A stretch of 64,000 nt of DNA from Chitinophaga sp. sic0106 (GTDB lineage Bacteria > Bacteroidota > Bacteroidia > Chitinophagales > Chitinophagaceae), in NCBI RefSeq assembly GCF_019219075.1, contig NZ_JAHUWJ010000026.1, positions 1 through 64,000 on the forward strand, given 5' to 3'. Of this stretch, positions 6,987 to 16,490 are shown in pieces. The notes beneath the pieces are model-generated. The model worked only from the letters and a program-made list of their open reading frames with translations. It was not told the DNA's origin and did not search any database. Every line of letters begins with the position of its first letter. The stretch's first letter is position 1. Made by a program: the position numbers and the translations under genes.

Positions 6987-8111
6987 TCAGAGAAACAGGT
7001 CGGCGGCTATCCCGTCTGCAAACAAGCGGCCGGCTTTGGTGAGTCGCAGGTGCGTGCCTGATTCCTCCATCCAACCCTTGAAAATGAATTCCCGGCTGTT
7101 GGCCAGCAGTTGCCTGGCCAGGTCTGCTCCAAACCGCTCTCCTACCCAACCGGTATCACAGCCCACGCTGGTGCGCAGTGAAGTCATAATATATTCGTTG
7201 AACTGCATTTCTGCAGTAAGGGTTTCTATTTCAAATGGAACCTCTCCGGCGCTGATACTTTTCAGGTACAGCGCATTGTTGGCAATATTCCATTGCCGGG
7301 AGTGGCCGTTGAAACTATGTGCTGATGGCCCTAGTCCCAGGTACGACAAACCTTTCCAGTAGCTGCTGTTATGGCGGCTATGCCAGCCGGGAAGGGCGAA
7401 GTTGGAAATTTCATAGTGTTCGTAGCCGGCAGTTTCCACCCACTGCATCAGCTTCTCAAAGTGCCTGGCAGCTTTTTCCGGGTCTACTGTTTCCATTTTC
7501 TTTTTACGGATAAACGAATCCAGCGCAGTTCCCGGTTCAACCGTGAGTGCATAGCAGGAAAGATGCGGTACGCCCAGGCGGATGGCCTGTTGTACATTGT
7601 ATTCCCAGCCCTCGTCCGACAGGCCGGGGCTGCCGTATATCAGGTCGATGGTGATGTTGTTGAAACCCGCCGCCTGCGCGTTGGTGATGCAGTCAATGGC
7701 CTGCTGGCTGTTGTGTGCACGGTTCATCCATTGGAGGTCTGCTTCATGGAAGGACTGCACGCCGATGCTGAGGCGGTTGATACCGGAATGCTTCAGCTCC
7801 AGCAGCTTTTCCATAGTCAGGTCGTCCGGATTGGCCTCCAGGGTGATTTCAGCGTCCGGAGCAATAGTGAAGTGGCGCTGTAGTTGTTGCAAAATGGCAT
7901 CTACGTCTCCCTTAGCTAATAAACTGGGAGTCCCTCCTCCAAAGTAAATGGTGTGTATGGTATCCGTTCCCAGGTAGTGCTGTTGCAGTGCTATTTCCTT
8001 GATGATGGCCGATACCATGGCATCTTTCTGAGAAACAGACGTAGAGAAATGGAAGTTACAATAGTAACAAGCCTGCTTGCAGAATGGTATATGTATGTAT
8101 ATCCCCGACAT
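6987..8111 (-). CDS. hemW: HemW radical SAM heme chaperone
   Basis: A 374-residue radical SAM protein of the HemN/HemW group. The N-terminus MSGIYIHIPFCKQACYYC holds the CxxxCxxC cluster ligands C11, C15 and C18, followed by FGGGTPSLL and a C-terminal HemN-type domain. The HemW class lacks coproporphyrinogen oxidase activity and binds heme for delivery to respiratory enzymes; that assignment rests on length and the usual Bacteroidota annotation. An in-frame extension to 8228 exists, but a perfect minus-strand -7 element at 8178-8185 lies inside it. Starting at 8111 gives the family's normal N-terminus. Confidence 0.92.
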   Translation of the reverse strand: MSGIYIHIPFCKQACYYCNFHFSTSVSQKDAMVSAIIKEIALQQHYLGTDTIHTIYFGGGTPSLLAKGDVDAILQQLQRHFTIAPDAEITLEANPDDLTMEKLLELKHSGINRLSIGVQSFHEADLQWMNRAHNSQQAIDCITNAQAAGFNNITIDLIYGSPGLSDEGWEYNVQQAIRLGVPHLSCYALTVEPGTALDSFIRKKKMETVDPEKAARHFEKLMQWVETAGYEHYEISNFALPGWHSRHNSSYWKGLSYLGLGPSAHSFNGHSRQWNIANNALYLKSISAGEVPFEIETLTAEMQFNEYIMTSLRTSVGCDTGWVGERFGADLARQLLANSREFIFKGWMEESGTHLRLTKAGRLFADGIAADLFL

Positions 8112-8162
8112 GAATGCTTTCCTTATCCTTGGTGGCGCTGGGCCAACTATGGAGTATTTTAA

Positions 8163-8170
8163 TATCTTTG
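8163..8170 (+). promoter_or_regulatory. -7 element for the DUF4271-hemD operon
   Basis: TATCTTTG matches TAnnTTTG. Predicted start near 8176. It lies 8 bp from the oppositely oriented hemW element. Confidence 0.45.
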
Positions 8171-8177
8171 CAAACAT

Positions 8178-8185
8178 CAAAATTA
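8178..8185 (-). promoter_or_regulatory. -7 element for hemW
   Basis: Minus strand reads TAATTTTG, matching TAnnTTTG. Predicted start near 8172 gives a 60-nt leader to the ATG at 8111 and excludes the longer 8228 start. Confidence 0.45.
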
Positions 8186-8195
8186 CGTTGCAATT

Positions 8196-9305
8196 TTGTT
8201 TTGTGAACAGGATGCCGTTATTTGCCATTCTTTCAATTCATTGAAAAATCATTTCCGGGTGCGCAACTGGTTATTGCTACTACTTACTATCTGTTATCTG
8301 CCGCTGATGGCCCAACAGGCAGACTCCGCAAAGGTGCCTGCTCCTACACATACTGCTGCCCGCCAGGCTGCGGATACGGTACGTCCAAAACCTAAGCCGG
8401 TAAGGCCCCGGCTGGATTCTGCCGCCAGAGCTGCTGCCAGAAGGGATACCACTCACCGGACTGCTGTGGCTGCTGCTACCCCTGCGGATACTGTCAAAAA
8501 AGCGGGCGACACAACCGTGGTGGCGGTTTCCAAGCCCAAACCAATTTCCTACTACGATCTGTATATGCAGCAAATAGCTGCTACCAATATGTTTCTGAAA
8601 GCGGGTAAGCCTGTGTACAGAGATGTCAATGTCACGCGGCCGTACAAAAACATGGACTGGCTGATTTACGTGGTGGGCGGTGTTGTGCTGGTGATCAGTA
8701 TTATCCGGTTGTCGTATATGAAATATTTTACGGACCTGTTCAGGGCTTTTCTAAACCCGACGCTGAGTCAGCGCCAGCTGAAGGATCAGCTGTCGCAGTC
8801 GCCGTTTCCGAATTTTCTGTTTAACGCTTTTTTCATCATTTCACTGGGGGTGTATTTGTACCTGGTATTGTACCGTAAGCAGGTATTTCCACAGGCCGAG
8901 CCCTGGATGCTGATTCCCGGATTGATAGCGCTGGTGGGGATGGTTTATGGTACCAAGTATGTGGTACTGAGGTTTTGCGGCTGGTTGTTTGGTAATGCGG
9001 AACTGGCGGATGCTTACATTTTTATTTTGTATCTGATTAACAAGATCTTAGGCGTGCTGCTGGTACCTTTTGTGGTAATATTAGCCTTCTGCAGTGCTGA
9101 AATAGCCCAGGCCTTTCTTTATATTTCGATATTTTTCATTATATTACTGGTTATCTATAGGTATATTAGGTCTTATTCGCTGGTAAAGCAATACCTGTCT
9201 TTCAGTAAATTGCATTTTTTTCTTTACCTTTGCGCATTCGAAGTAGCACCGGTTTTAATACTAACAAAGGTGTTACTGAATATCTGGTTAACTGGTAATC
9301 CCTGA
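8196..9305 (+). CDS. DUF4271 integral membrane protein
   Basis: Up to 369 residues. A signal-like segment (RVRNWLLLLLTICYLPLMAQ, about 21-40) is followed by a low-complexity Pro/Ala/Thr stretch (about 43-115). After that come roughly six hydrophobic segments between about 154 and 365, the DUF4271 region. The ATG at 8196 is the longest start. TTG at 8241 or GTG at 8259 would put the signal sequence at the extreme N-terminus and may be the true start. DUF4271 genes commonly precede hemD in Bacteroidota and this one does so by 36 bp. A link with heme synthesis or cytochrome assembly is suggested only by that context. Confidence 0.85.
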   Translation: MFCEQDAVICHSFNSLKNHFRVRNWLLLLLTICYLPLMAQQADSAKVPAPTHTAARQAADTVRPKPKPVRPRLDSAARAAARRDTTHRTAVAAATPADTVKKAGDTTVVAVSKPKPISYYDLYMQQIAATNMFLKAGKPVYRDVNVTRPYKNMDWLIYVVGGVVLVISIIRLSYMKYFTDLFRAFLNPTLSQRQLKDQLSQSPFPNFLFNAFFIISLGVYLYLVLYRKQVFPQAEPWMLIPGLIALVGMVYGTKYVVLRFCGWLFGNAELADAYIFILYLINKILGVLLVPFVVILAFCSAEIAQAFLYISIFFIILLVIYRYIRSYSLVKQYLSFSKLHFFLYLCAFEVAPVLILTKVLLNIWLTGNP

Positions 9306-9341
9306 TTACCGCCTATTGTTAACACTAGAGCATAAAAAAGT

Positions 9342-10139
9342 ATGATTAAAGGCGGGACAAAAAAAGATTTGCAAGGTAAACAAGTTCAGTCAATCCTAAT
9401 TTCTCAACCTAAGCCTGAAACAGAAAAGTCTCCTTATTTTGATCTGGCCAAGAAATTCAATGTTAAGTTGGATTTTTTACCGTTCATTCGAGTGGAAGGG
9501 TTACCTGCTAAGGAATTCAGGAAGCAGAAAATTGACATCCTGACTTACACGGCCGTAATTTTCACCAGTCGCAATGCAGTGGATCATTTTTTCCGCATTT
9601 GCGAAGAGATGAAGGTAAAGGTTTCTCAGGATTGTAAATATTTCTGTATTACCGAAGCAGTAGCGTTGTACCTCCAGAAATTCATCCTTTACCGTAAGCG
9701 TAAGGTGTTTTATGGAGCGGATGGCTCTACGAAGGGTGTTCTTGAGGTTATGAACAAGCACAAGGACAATGAGAAGTTCCTGTTCCCGAGTGCGGATAGC
9801 CAAAAGAAGGACATCGAGGAATGGTTGAAGACTAACAAGTGTGAGTATGCCACGGCAACCCTTTACAAAACAGTATCCAATGATGTAAAGAATGAGCTGG
9901 CGGCGAACAAGTACGACATGATTGTTTTCTTCAGTCCGTATGGGGTTAAATCTCTTTTCGAAAATGTACCAGGTTTTGAACAGAACGGCACCCGTATCGG
10001 GGCGTTTGGTCCTACAACCTCGGCAGCAGTAGAAGAAGCGGGTTTAAGACTGGACGTAAAAGCTCCTGCTCCGCAGGCGCCGAGCATGGTAGCGGCATTG
10101 GAACAGTACCTTGCAGCAGCTACAACAAGTAAGAAATAA
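9342..10139 (+). CDS. hemD: Uroporphyrinogen-III synthase
   Basis: A 265-residue cytosolic HemD-family protein that cyclises hydroxymethylbilane to uroporphyrinogen III in heme synthesis. The family is poorly conserved. Supporting segments are ILISQPKPETEKSPYFDLAK near 18-37, AVIFTSRNAVDHFF (71-84), and the second-domain pattern DMIVFFSPYGVKSLFEN (191-207) with IGAFGPTTSAAVEEAGL (219-235). It follows the DUF4271 gene by 36 bp in one operon and is closed by a strong terminator at 10166. A short charged N-terminal extension (about 15 residues) precedes the domain. Confidence 0.9.
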   Translation: MIKGGTKKDLQGKQVQSILISQPKPETEKSPYFDLAKKFNVKLDFLPFIRVEGLPAKEFRKQKIDILTYTAVIFTSRNAVDHFFRICEEMKVKVSQDCKYFCITEAVALYLQKFILYRKRKVFYGADGSTKGVLEVMNKHKDNEKFLFPSADSQKKDIEEWLKTNKCEYATATLYKTVSNDVKNELAANKYDMIVFFSPYGVKSLFENVPGFEQNGTRIGAFGPTTSAAVEEAGLRLDVKAPAPQAPSMVAALEQYLAAATTSKK

Positions 10140-10165
10140 GCGAAGGACGCTTGAAATAACTGACT

Positions 10166-10195
10166 GGGACAGCCATGGTGCTGTCCCTTTTTTAT
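10166..10195 (+). terminator. Intrinsic terminator after hemD
   Basis: GGGACAGC / GCTGTCCC stem (10166-10173 with 10180-10187) with a 6-nt loop, then TTTTTTATT. Confidence 0.85.
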
Positions 10196-10212
10196 TGGCT
10201 GCAATCCTGTAG

Positions 10213-10291
10213 CACCCGGAATTTTGCTTAGCGCCGTTGGTGCGAAACAAAAATCCGGAGCGGAGCGGCCGAGGGTCGCTTCCCGCTCCGG
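10213..10291. repeat. Nested inverted repeats in the leader of the YyaL-like gene
   Basis: The GC-rich hairpin CCGGAGCGG / CCGCTCCGG (10255-10263 with 10283-10291) has an inner AGCG/CGCT helix. Upstream, CCGGAATTTTG (about 10216-10226) can pair with CAAAAATCCGG (about 10248-10258) with one mismatch, as an alternative to the GC-rich stem. No T tract follows. The region is structured but its function is unknown. Confidence 0.6.
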
Positions 10292-10389
10292 GGAAAACTG
10301 AAAAAATAATTTCTATAAATCCCGAAAAGTAATTTCTTTGTATCACGTTACACTAACTGTCAGATCCAATCTAAATCTAACCGGATTCC

Positions 10390-12435
10390 ATGAATAAGTT
10401 GATAGGCGAAACCAGCCCATATTTGCTACAACATGCACATAACCCTGTTGATTGGTATCCCTGGGGAGCCGAAGCGCTTGAGCGGGCGGTAAAAGAGGAT
10501 AAACCAATACTGGTAAGCATTGGATATGCTGCTTGTCACTGGTGCCATGTGATGGAGCGCGAGAGTTTCGAAGATCCGGAAACGGCGCGTATCATGAATG
10601 AGCATTTCATCAATATCAAGATCGACCGCGAGGAGCGGCCGGATCTGGATCATATTTATATGGATGCGGTGCAGGCGATGACAGGAGCGGGTGGCTGGCC
10701 GCTGAATGTTTTTCTGACGCCTGAGAAAAAACCTTTTTATGGCGGCACCTATTACCCCCCAGTAAATGCCTATAACAGGCCATCCTGGAAGGATGTACTT
10801 TTTTCTTTATCGGACGCTTTTGTGAATAAGCGGGATGAGATTGAGCAGCAGGCCACCACGCTTACGCAGCATCTGGAGCATGCCAGTCAGTTTGGTATTC
10901 AGGCTAGTCTCAACCTGAAAGTGCCTGTAGATGAGCTGTTTACCAAAGAGCAGGCGGATACCATCTGTGAAAATATGCTGCGGCAGGGCGATAAGGTATG
11001 GGGTGGATTTGGCAGGGCGCCTAAGTTTCCGCAAACTTTTACCATTGGCTATCTGCTGAGGTACCATCATTTTTATAAACATCCCGAATCCTTGCAGCAG
11101 GCATTGTTATCGTTGGATAAAATGCTGCAGGGAGGTATATACGATCACCTTGGAGGCGGGTTTGCCCGTTATTCCGTGGATGAGAAATGGCTGGCACCGC
11201 ATTTTGAGAAAATGCTGTACGACAATGCCTTGCTGATTGACGTGCTGAGTGATGCATATCAGCTCACTAAAAACGACGTATATGCGCAAACGATAAAGGA
11301 TACACTGGATTTTATTTCCAGGGAGATGACATCGCCGCAGGGTGGGTTTTACGCAGCCCTGGATGCTGATTCTGAGGGTGTTGAAGGGAAATTTTATACC
11401 TGGAGTAAGGCGGAGATTCACCAGGTATTGGGTGAGCAGGCCGGACCTTTCTGTGAATATTACGATGTAAGTGAGCATGGTAATTGGGAGGAAACGAACA
11501 TTTTGTGGGTACAGCAGCCGCTTGCGGAGTTTGCAGCCGAAAAGGGCTACGATGCAGCGGTGCTGGGAGCTATGCTACAGGGCTGCCGGGAAAAACTAAT
11601 GGCAGTAAGGGCGCAGCGGGTGAGGCCGGGGCTGGATGATAAGATATTGCTGGGCTGGAATGCGCTGATGGCCCATGCTTATTGTCGGGCATATGCGGCC
11701 ATCGGTACGGAGGCCTACCGGGAAGCGGCTATACGGAATATTCGATTTTGTTTGCAGGAATTTCGCATAAAAGAGGGAGGTTACGCGTTCTATCATACCT
11801 GGAAGGAATCAAAAGCTAAATATCCGGCATTCCTGGACGATTATGCTTACCTGATCAGGGCGCTGATAGCGTTGTCGGAGGTAACTGGTGACCAGGATCA
11901 TCTTTATACCGCCCGTGACCTGACTAACTTTGTAATTACACATTTTTCAGACGAAAGTGGACAATATTTTTATTATACGATAGACGACCAAAAAGACGTT
12001 ATAGTCAGGAAGAAGGAAGTATACGACGGGGCTACACCTAGTGGCAATGCGATTATGGCGCAGAACCTTTGGACCCTTTCTGTTGTTTTCGGAGATAAGA
12101 GTCTGGCAGACAAAGCCATAGGCGCGGTGTCCGGACTGTCACAAACCGCGGTAAGATACCCCACCTCATTTGGCGTTTGGGCGTCTCAGTTATTACAGTT
12201 TGTACAAGGAACAGCCGAAATTGCGGTAGTTGGGCACGACTACCAGGCCAGGTTATCTGAAGCGGGCAACTGGTTTATTCCGTATCGGGTGTTATTGGGT
12301 GCAGAAAAAAATAATGAGGATATACCATTATTGATAGATCGATACAAGGAAAATGAAACACTGGTGTATTTATGTAAAGATTACCATTGCATTAAGCCTG
12401 TTTTTTATATAAGTGAAATTATTAATTTAATATAA
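10390..12435 (+). CDS. YyaL/SPATA20-type thioredoxin-domain protein (DUF255)
   Basis: A 681-residue cytosolic protein. The N-terminal DUF255/thioredoxin-like domain (about 1-165) begins with [19 protein letters not shown] and contains CHWCHVM with C49 and C52. The remainder is an alpha/alpha-barrel region like that of N-acylglucosamine 2-epimerases and glycosyl hydrolases, with [11 protein letters not shown] near residues 270-280. Length matches the family (about 670-700). The biochemical role in bacteria is unknown. It seems monocistronic, with a structured 5' leader and gldK following on the same strand after a 285-bp gap with its own promoter. Confidence 0.93.
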   Translation: MNKLIGETSPYLLQHAHNPVDWYPWGAEALERAVKEDKPILVSIGYAACHWCHVMERESFEDPETARIMNEHFINIKIDREERPDLDHIYMDAVQAMTGAGGWPLNVFLTPEKKPFYGGTYYPPVNAYNRPSWKDVLFSLSDAFVNKRDEIEQQATTLTQHLEHASQFGIQASLNLKVPVDELFTKEQADTICENMLRQGDKVWGGFGRAPKFPQTFTIGYLLRYHHFYKHPESLQQALLSLDKMLQGGIYDHLGGGFARYSVDEKWLAPHFEKMLYDNALLIDVLSDAYQLTKNDVYAQTIKDTLDFISREMTSPQGGFYAALDADSEGVEGKFYTWSKAEIHQVLGEQAGPFCEYYDVSEHGNWEETNILWVQQPLAEFAAEKGYDAAVLGAMLQGCREKLMAVRAQRVRPGLDDKILLGWNALMAHAYCRAYAAIGTEAYREAAIRNIRFCLQEFRIKEGGYAFYHTWKESKAKYPAFLDDYAYLIRALIALSEVTGDQDHLYTARDLTNFVITHFSDESGQYFYYTIDDQKDVIVRKKEVYDGATPSGNAIMAQNLWTLSVVFGDKSLADKAIGAVSGLSQTAVRYPTSFGVWASQLLQFVQGTAEIAVVGHDYQARLSEAGNWFIPYRVLLGAEKNNEDIPLLIDRYKENETLVYLCKDYHCIKPVFYISEIINLI

Positions 12436-12598
12436 TTATTATGTAACTTGCATACCGTAAGGGATGCATATAAATTCAAAAATGTTATTATATGGATATA
12501 ATAAAATGTTAAAAAATACGTTTAAATTAGTTACCGGGTCGCTGTGTGTGGAATTGAAAAAGTTGGATAAAAAGTAACTACGGATTAAAATTAATTAT

Positions 12599-12606
12599 TA
12601 CATTTG
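12599..12606 (+). promoter_or_regulatory. -7 element for the gldKLMN operon
   Basis: TACATTTG matches TAnnTTTG. Predicted start near 12612, about 100 nt before the chosen gldK start. No clear -33 TTTG. Confidence 0.45.
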
Positions 12607-12720
12607 CTATCTTTCATATAAACGCAGCGGGTGACAATATGAGAAAAAGTGTTCCCTTGTTTACTGGCAAAAACGCCTGGCTGGTTAATAGAAAAACATA
12701 TTCTGATGAAAGCTACCCTT

Positions 12721-13992
12721 ATGAAGCTTAACTATTTAAGAGGTCTGTTGGCAATTTTGCTGGTTTCCCTGCTTGCCAGCTGTGGTGGTAGTAAAACCCC
12801 CAAAAATGCGCAAGGGCAACTGATTGGCGTTAGTCCAAGGCCAAAGTATTATCCCCCTGTACCCTATGGAATGGTTTACGTACAACCAGGAACATTTCAC
12901 ATGGGACCGAGTGACGAGGATGTAAACTACGCGTTTACAGCCCGTAACAAGTCTATTTCCATTTCCGGCTTCTATATGGATGCCACGGAAATCACCAATA
13001 ACGAATACCGCCAGTTTGTGAACTGGGTTCGTGACTCCATCGCACATATCCTGTTAGGACATGTGAAGCAGGATGATGGTCAGGACGTTATTGACTGGAA
13101 GCAGAAAATTGACTGGAAAGATAAGGGTATCAATGAGAAATTGGATGCCATGATCTATTCTGAAGCGGACCGCCTCTATGGCCGCAAAGATATTGATGTG
13201 GGAAAATTGATTTACCATCAGGAAACTTTCAACTGGGATAAAGCCAAGTTGAGAGAAAACGCTGGTAAACCGCGTTCTCAGTTCATCGTGAAAAAAGACG
13301 TACCTATTTATCCGGACACGCTGTGCTGGATCAGGGACTTCTCATATGCCTACAACGAGCCGATGACACGTATGTACTTCTGGCACCCGGCATTTGATAA
13401 CTATCCGGTAGTGGGTGTAAACTGGCACCAGGCAACTGCTTTCTGTGAATGGAGAAGTAAGTTCTGGGAAGACTATCGTACCTCCAAGAAATTATTTACA
13501 GAAGATAAATTCCAGCTGCCGTCTGAGGCACAGTGGGAATACGCCGCCCGCGGTGGTAGAGAACAAACTCCTTATCCTTGGGGTGGTTACTATATCCGCA
13601 ATAAAAAAGGATGTCTGCTGGCTAACTTCAAACCTGGCCGCGGTAACTATCCTGAAGATGGTGGTTTCTACACCGTACGTGCCGACGCTTACTGGCCTAA
13701 CGATTACGGCCTGTATTGCATGGCAGGTAACGTAGCGGAATGGACAGCGGATATCTTCTACGAAAATGCTTATTCCTTTACCTCTGATATGAACCCGTAT
13801 TTAAGAATGGATGTTCCGGATGATGCCCCGTTGAAAATGAAACGTAAGGCCATCAGAGGAGGATCCTGGAAAGATATCGGCTATTTCCTTCAGACTGGTA
13901 CCAGGACATATGAGTATCAGGACAGTGCTAAGTCTTACGTAGGTTTCAGATGCACCATTGCGCTGAGCCGCAGAACAAAAGGACGTCACTAA
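12721..13992 (+). CDS. gldK: GldK gliding motility / type IX secretion lipoprotein
   Basis: A 423-residue lipoprotein from the ATG at 12721. This start gives an ideal lipoprotein signal, MKLNYLRGLLAILLVSLLAS then C21; in-frame ATGs at 12706 and 12649 only add residues before it. The mature part is a formylglycine-generating-enzyme-like (FGE/sulfatase-modifying) fold, with MVYVQPGTFHMGPSDED near the start and GLYCMAGNVAEWTADIF and AIRGGSWKD near the end. In Flavobacterium and Porphyromonas, GldK/PorK forms with GldN/PorN the periplasmic ring tethered to the outer membrane. First gene of gldKLMN. Confidence 0.95.
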   Translation: MKLNYLRGLLAILLVSLLASCGGSKTPKNAQGQLIGVSPRPKYYPPVPYGMVYVQPGTFHMGPSDEDVNYAFTARNKSISISGFYMDATEITNNEYRQFVNWVRDSIAHILLGHVKQDDGQDVIDWKQKIDWKDKGINEKLDAMIYSEADRLYGRKDIDVGKLIYHQETFNWDKAKLRENAGKPRSQFIVKKDVPIYPDTLCWIRDFSYAYNEPMTRMYFWHPAFDNYPVVGVNWHQATAFCEWRSKFWEDYRTSKKLFTEDKFQLPSEAQWEYAARGGREQTPYPWGGYYIRNKKGCLLANFKPGRGNYPEDGGFYTVRADAYWPNDYGLYCMAGNVAEWTADIFYENAYSFTSDMNPYLRMDVPDDAPLKMKRKAIRGGSWKDIGYFLQTGTRTYEYQDSAKSYVGFRCTIALSRRTKGRH

Positions 13993-14126
13993 GGTAAAAT
14001 GGCTCTATTATTAAACACAAGAAAAGCCTTTTAGTTATGATGTACATTATCCGCAAATCGTTGAGTATTAACTATTCCATACAGAAATTTAACACTAATC
14101 ACTTTAACCAGATTAAATTTTAACCT

Positions 14127-14873
14127 ATGGCTATGAATCCTAAGAAAGCTAGCTGGCTGAACTTTTTCGTATGTATTGCAGCCTCCGTGGTAATTATAGG
14201 CGCACTTTTTAAAATCCAACACTGGAAAGGTGCTGACATCGCACTGATCGTTGGTCTGAGCGTAGAAGCCCTGATCTTCTTTGTTTATGCATTCGTTCCA
14301 GACACCAGTGGTGGTCATGCGGAAGGCGGTGCTGTAGTTGTTGCTGGCAGCCCTGCTGTTGCCGGTCTCGACAAAATGCTCCAGGAAGCAGACATCACGC
14401 CTGCTAACCTGCAACGCCTGAGCGAAAACTTCCAGAAACTGGGTACAACTGTTGACAAAATGAGAGACATCAGCGACGTAGTAGCTGCCACCGGCGACTA
14501 CACTGCTAAAACCCGTGAAGCTGCCGCTGCTATCGGTAACGTAGCAACTGCATACACACAGGCTGCATCTGCGGTTTCTTCCTTCAACAGTGCTTCTGAA
14601 TCAACTAAAGATTTCCATGTTCAGATGCAGGGTATGACCAAAAACCTGGCCTCCCTCAATGCTATCTACGAACTGGAAATGCAGGATACTAACAACCACC
14701 TCAAAGCAATGAACAAATTCTACAGCAACCTGCAGAATACTTCAGCTGCTATGAGCAACAGCATCGAAGATGCTAAGAAAGCCCAGGAACAAATCACACT
14801 GCTTGCTAAAAACCTCAGCAACCTCAATACCGTTTACGGTAACATGCTGAGCGCTATGCACGGAGCGAGATAA
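14127..14873 (+). CDS. gldL: GldL inner-membrane motor protein
   Basis: A 248-residue protein with two N-terminal transmembrane helices (about 10-30 and 36-56) and a long helical cytoplasmic tail. GldL with GldM forms the proton-driven motor of gliding and type IX secretion. E47 in VGLSVEALIFF sits where the essential membrane glutamate of GldL lies, and K29 in FKIQHWKG is conserved between the helices. M3 is an alternative start. It lies 134 bp after gldK and 53 bp before gldM. Confidence 0.95.
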   Translation: MAMNPKKASWLNFFVCIAASVVIIGALFKIQHWKGADIALIVGLSVEALIFFVYAFVPDTSGGHAEGGAVVVAGSPAVAGLDKMLQEADITPANLQRLSENFQKLGTTVDKMRDISDVVAATGDYTAKTREAAAAIGNVATAYTQAASAVSSFNSASESTKDFHVQMQGMTKNLASLNAIYELEMQDTNNHLKAMNKFYSNLQNTSAAMSNSIEDAKKAQEQITLLAKNLSNLNTVYGNMLSAMHGAR

Positions 14874-14926
14874 GGAAATGCTATTAGTTTCGAATCAACA
14901 TCATTCTTAAATTCTGAAAACAAACT

Positions 14927-16468
14927 ATGGCACTACCTAAAGATCCCCGGCAGAAGATGATCAACATCATGTACCTGGTCTTGACGGCCATGCTGGCGTT
15001 GAACGTGTCTGCTGAAATATTGAACGCATTTACTATCGTTAATAACTCAATCAATACTTCCAACGGTTCCATCACTGAGAAAAACGACGTCGTTTATGCT
15101 CAGTTCGCGAAACAAATGGAAGCTGATGCTGCTAAAGCCGGTCCTTTCAAAGAGAAAGCAGACAAGGTAAAGGCTGCGTCCAAAGAAGCCTTTGACTATG
15201 TAGAAGGCCTGAAAAAAACGATCATCACGGAAGCTGGTGGTTTAGACGAACATGGTGACATTAAAGGTATGAGCGACCAGGATGCTCCTACCCGTGTAAT
15301 GGAAAACTTCAAGAAAGGTCCTGAACTGGAAGCTAAACTGAAAGCGCTTCGCAATCAATTCCTCTCCTACGTTTCTGCTACCGACAAACCAGGTTTCGAA
15401 AAATCCCTGCCACTCAAAATTGAAGTGGGTAAATCCAATGGCCATGATACTGAAACTAAAAAAACATGGACCACCTACCACTTCAACATGGTACCTACTA
15501 TTGCAGCAGTTACCATCCTGAGCAAATTCCAGAACGATATCAAAAACTCTGAAGCCGCTATCATTGATAACCTGTTCAAACAGATCAGTGAAAAAGACTT
15601 CAAATTCGACAAAATCAGACCTTTCATTTCCCTGAACTCCAAAAATCTGATGGACGGACAGGAAGTGGTAGCAAATATCGCAGTAGGTGCCTACAGCTCT
15701 ACCGTGAATCCTTCTATCACGGTGAATGGTCAAACCATCGAAGCGCATGACGGTCTCGGTACCTTCAGAGCAACTGCCAGCGGCATCGGTGAAAAAACCA
15801 TCTCTGGTACAGTAACACTGCAAGCTCCTAATGGCGGCGAACCACAATCCTTCCCTTTTACCGAAACTTATAATGTAGGTGCTTCCAGCACTTCCATCTC
15901 TGCAGATAAAATGAACGTACTGTACATCGGTGTACAGAACCCGATTTCTATCTCTGCCGCCGGTGTACCAGCCGAAAGTGTTTCTGCCTCCCTTTCAGGT
16001 AGCGGTAGCATCACTAAAAAATCAGCAGGTACTTATGTAGTGAGCGTTTCTTCTCCAGGTAAAGCTGTTATCAACGTAGTTGCTAACATCGACGGTAAAA
16101 CCCGCTCCCTGGGGCAGAAAGAATTCCGCGTAAAACGCGTGCCAGATCCAACCCTCCAGGTAGGAACCTATAAAGGTGGTAGCGTTAAAGCAGCTGAATT
16201 CAGAATCCAGCAAGGTGTTCGCGCTGTACTGGAAGATTTCGAATTCGAAGGTGTTAAATACGATGTAGTTGGTTTCCGTGTAGGTATCGAATCAAGAGGT
16301 AAAGAATACCAGGAAGGTGATGCATCATCTCCTTACTTCCCTGCAAACCTTACCGCTTCTATCCGTTCACTGCGACCAGGTGATATCGTTCACATCGATA
16401 ACGTAAAAGTAAAAGGACCGGACGGCGTTGTTCGTACCATGCCTTCTACCATGTATAAATTAAACTAA
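14927..16468 (+). CDS. gldM: GldM periplasmic motor shaft protein
   Basis: A 513-residue protein with one N-terminal membrane helix (about 12-33; start MALPKDPRQKMINIMYLVL is characteristic) and a large periplasmic part. The known GldM/PorM structure is a dimer of four beta-rich domains reaching the GldK/GldN ring. The last domain here covers about 415-513 (LQVGTYKGGSVKAAEFRIQQ). It is the third gene of gldKLMN, with 22 bp to gldN. Confidence 0.95.
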   Translation: MALPKDPRQKMINIMYLVLTAMLALNVSAEILNAFTIVNNSINTSNGSITEKNDVVYAQFAKQMEADAAKAGPFKEKADKVKAASKEAFDYVEGLKKTIITEAGGLDEHGDIKGMSDQDAPTRVMENFKKGPELEAKLKALRNQFLSYVSATDKPGFEKSLPLKIEVGKSNGHDTETKKTWTTYHFNMVPTIAAVTILSKFQNDIKNSEAAIIDNLFKQISEKDFKFDKIRPFISLNSKNLMDGQEVVANIAVGAYSSTVNPSITVNGQTIEAHDGLGTFRATASGIGEKTISGTVTLQAPNGGEPQSFPFTETYNVGASSTSISADKMNVLYIGVQNPISISAAGVPAESVSASLSGSGSITKKSAGTYVVSVSSPGKAVINVVANIDGKTRSLGQKEFRVKRVPDPTLQVGTYKGGSVKAAEFRIQQGVRAVLEDFEFEGVKYDVVGFRVGIESRGKEYQEGDASSPYFPANLTASIRSLRPGDIVHIDNVKVKGPDGVVRTMPSTMYKLN

Positions 16469-16490
16469 CGGATTTATTAATTGCTGAAAT

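Noticed and set aside
8112-8228. Longer hemW start at 8228
   Set aside because: The extra 39 residues precede the family's normal N-terminus and would overlap the divergent gene and the predicted hemW promoter at 8178-8185.
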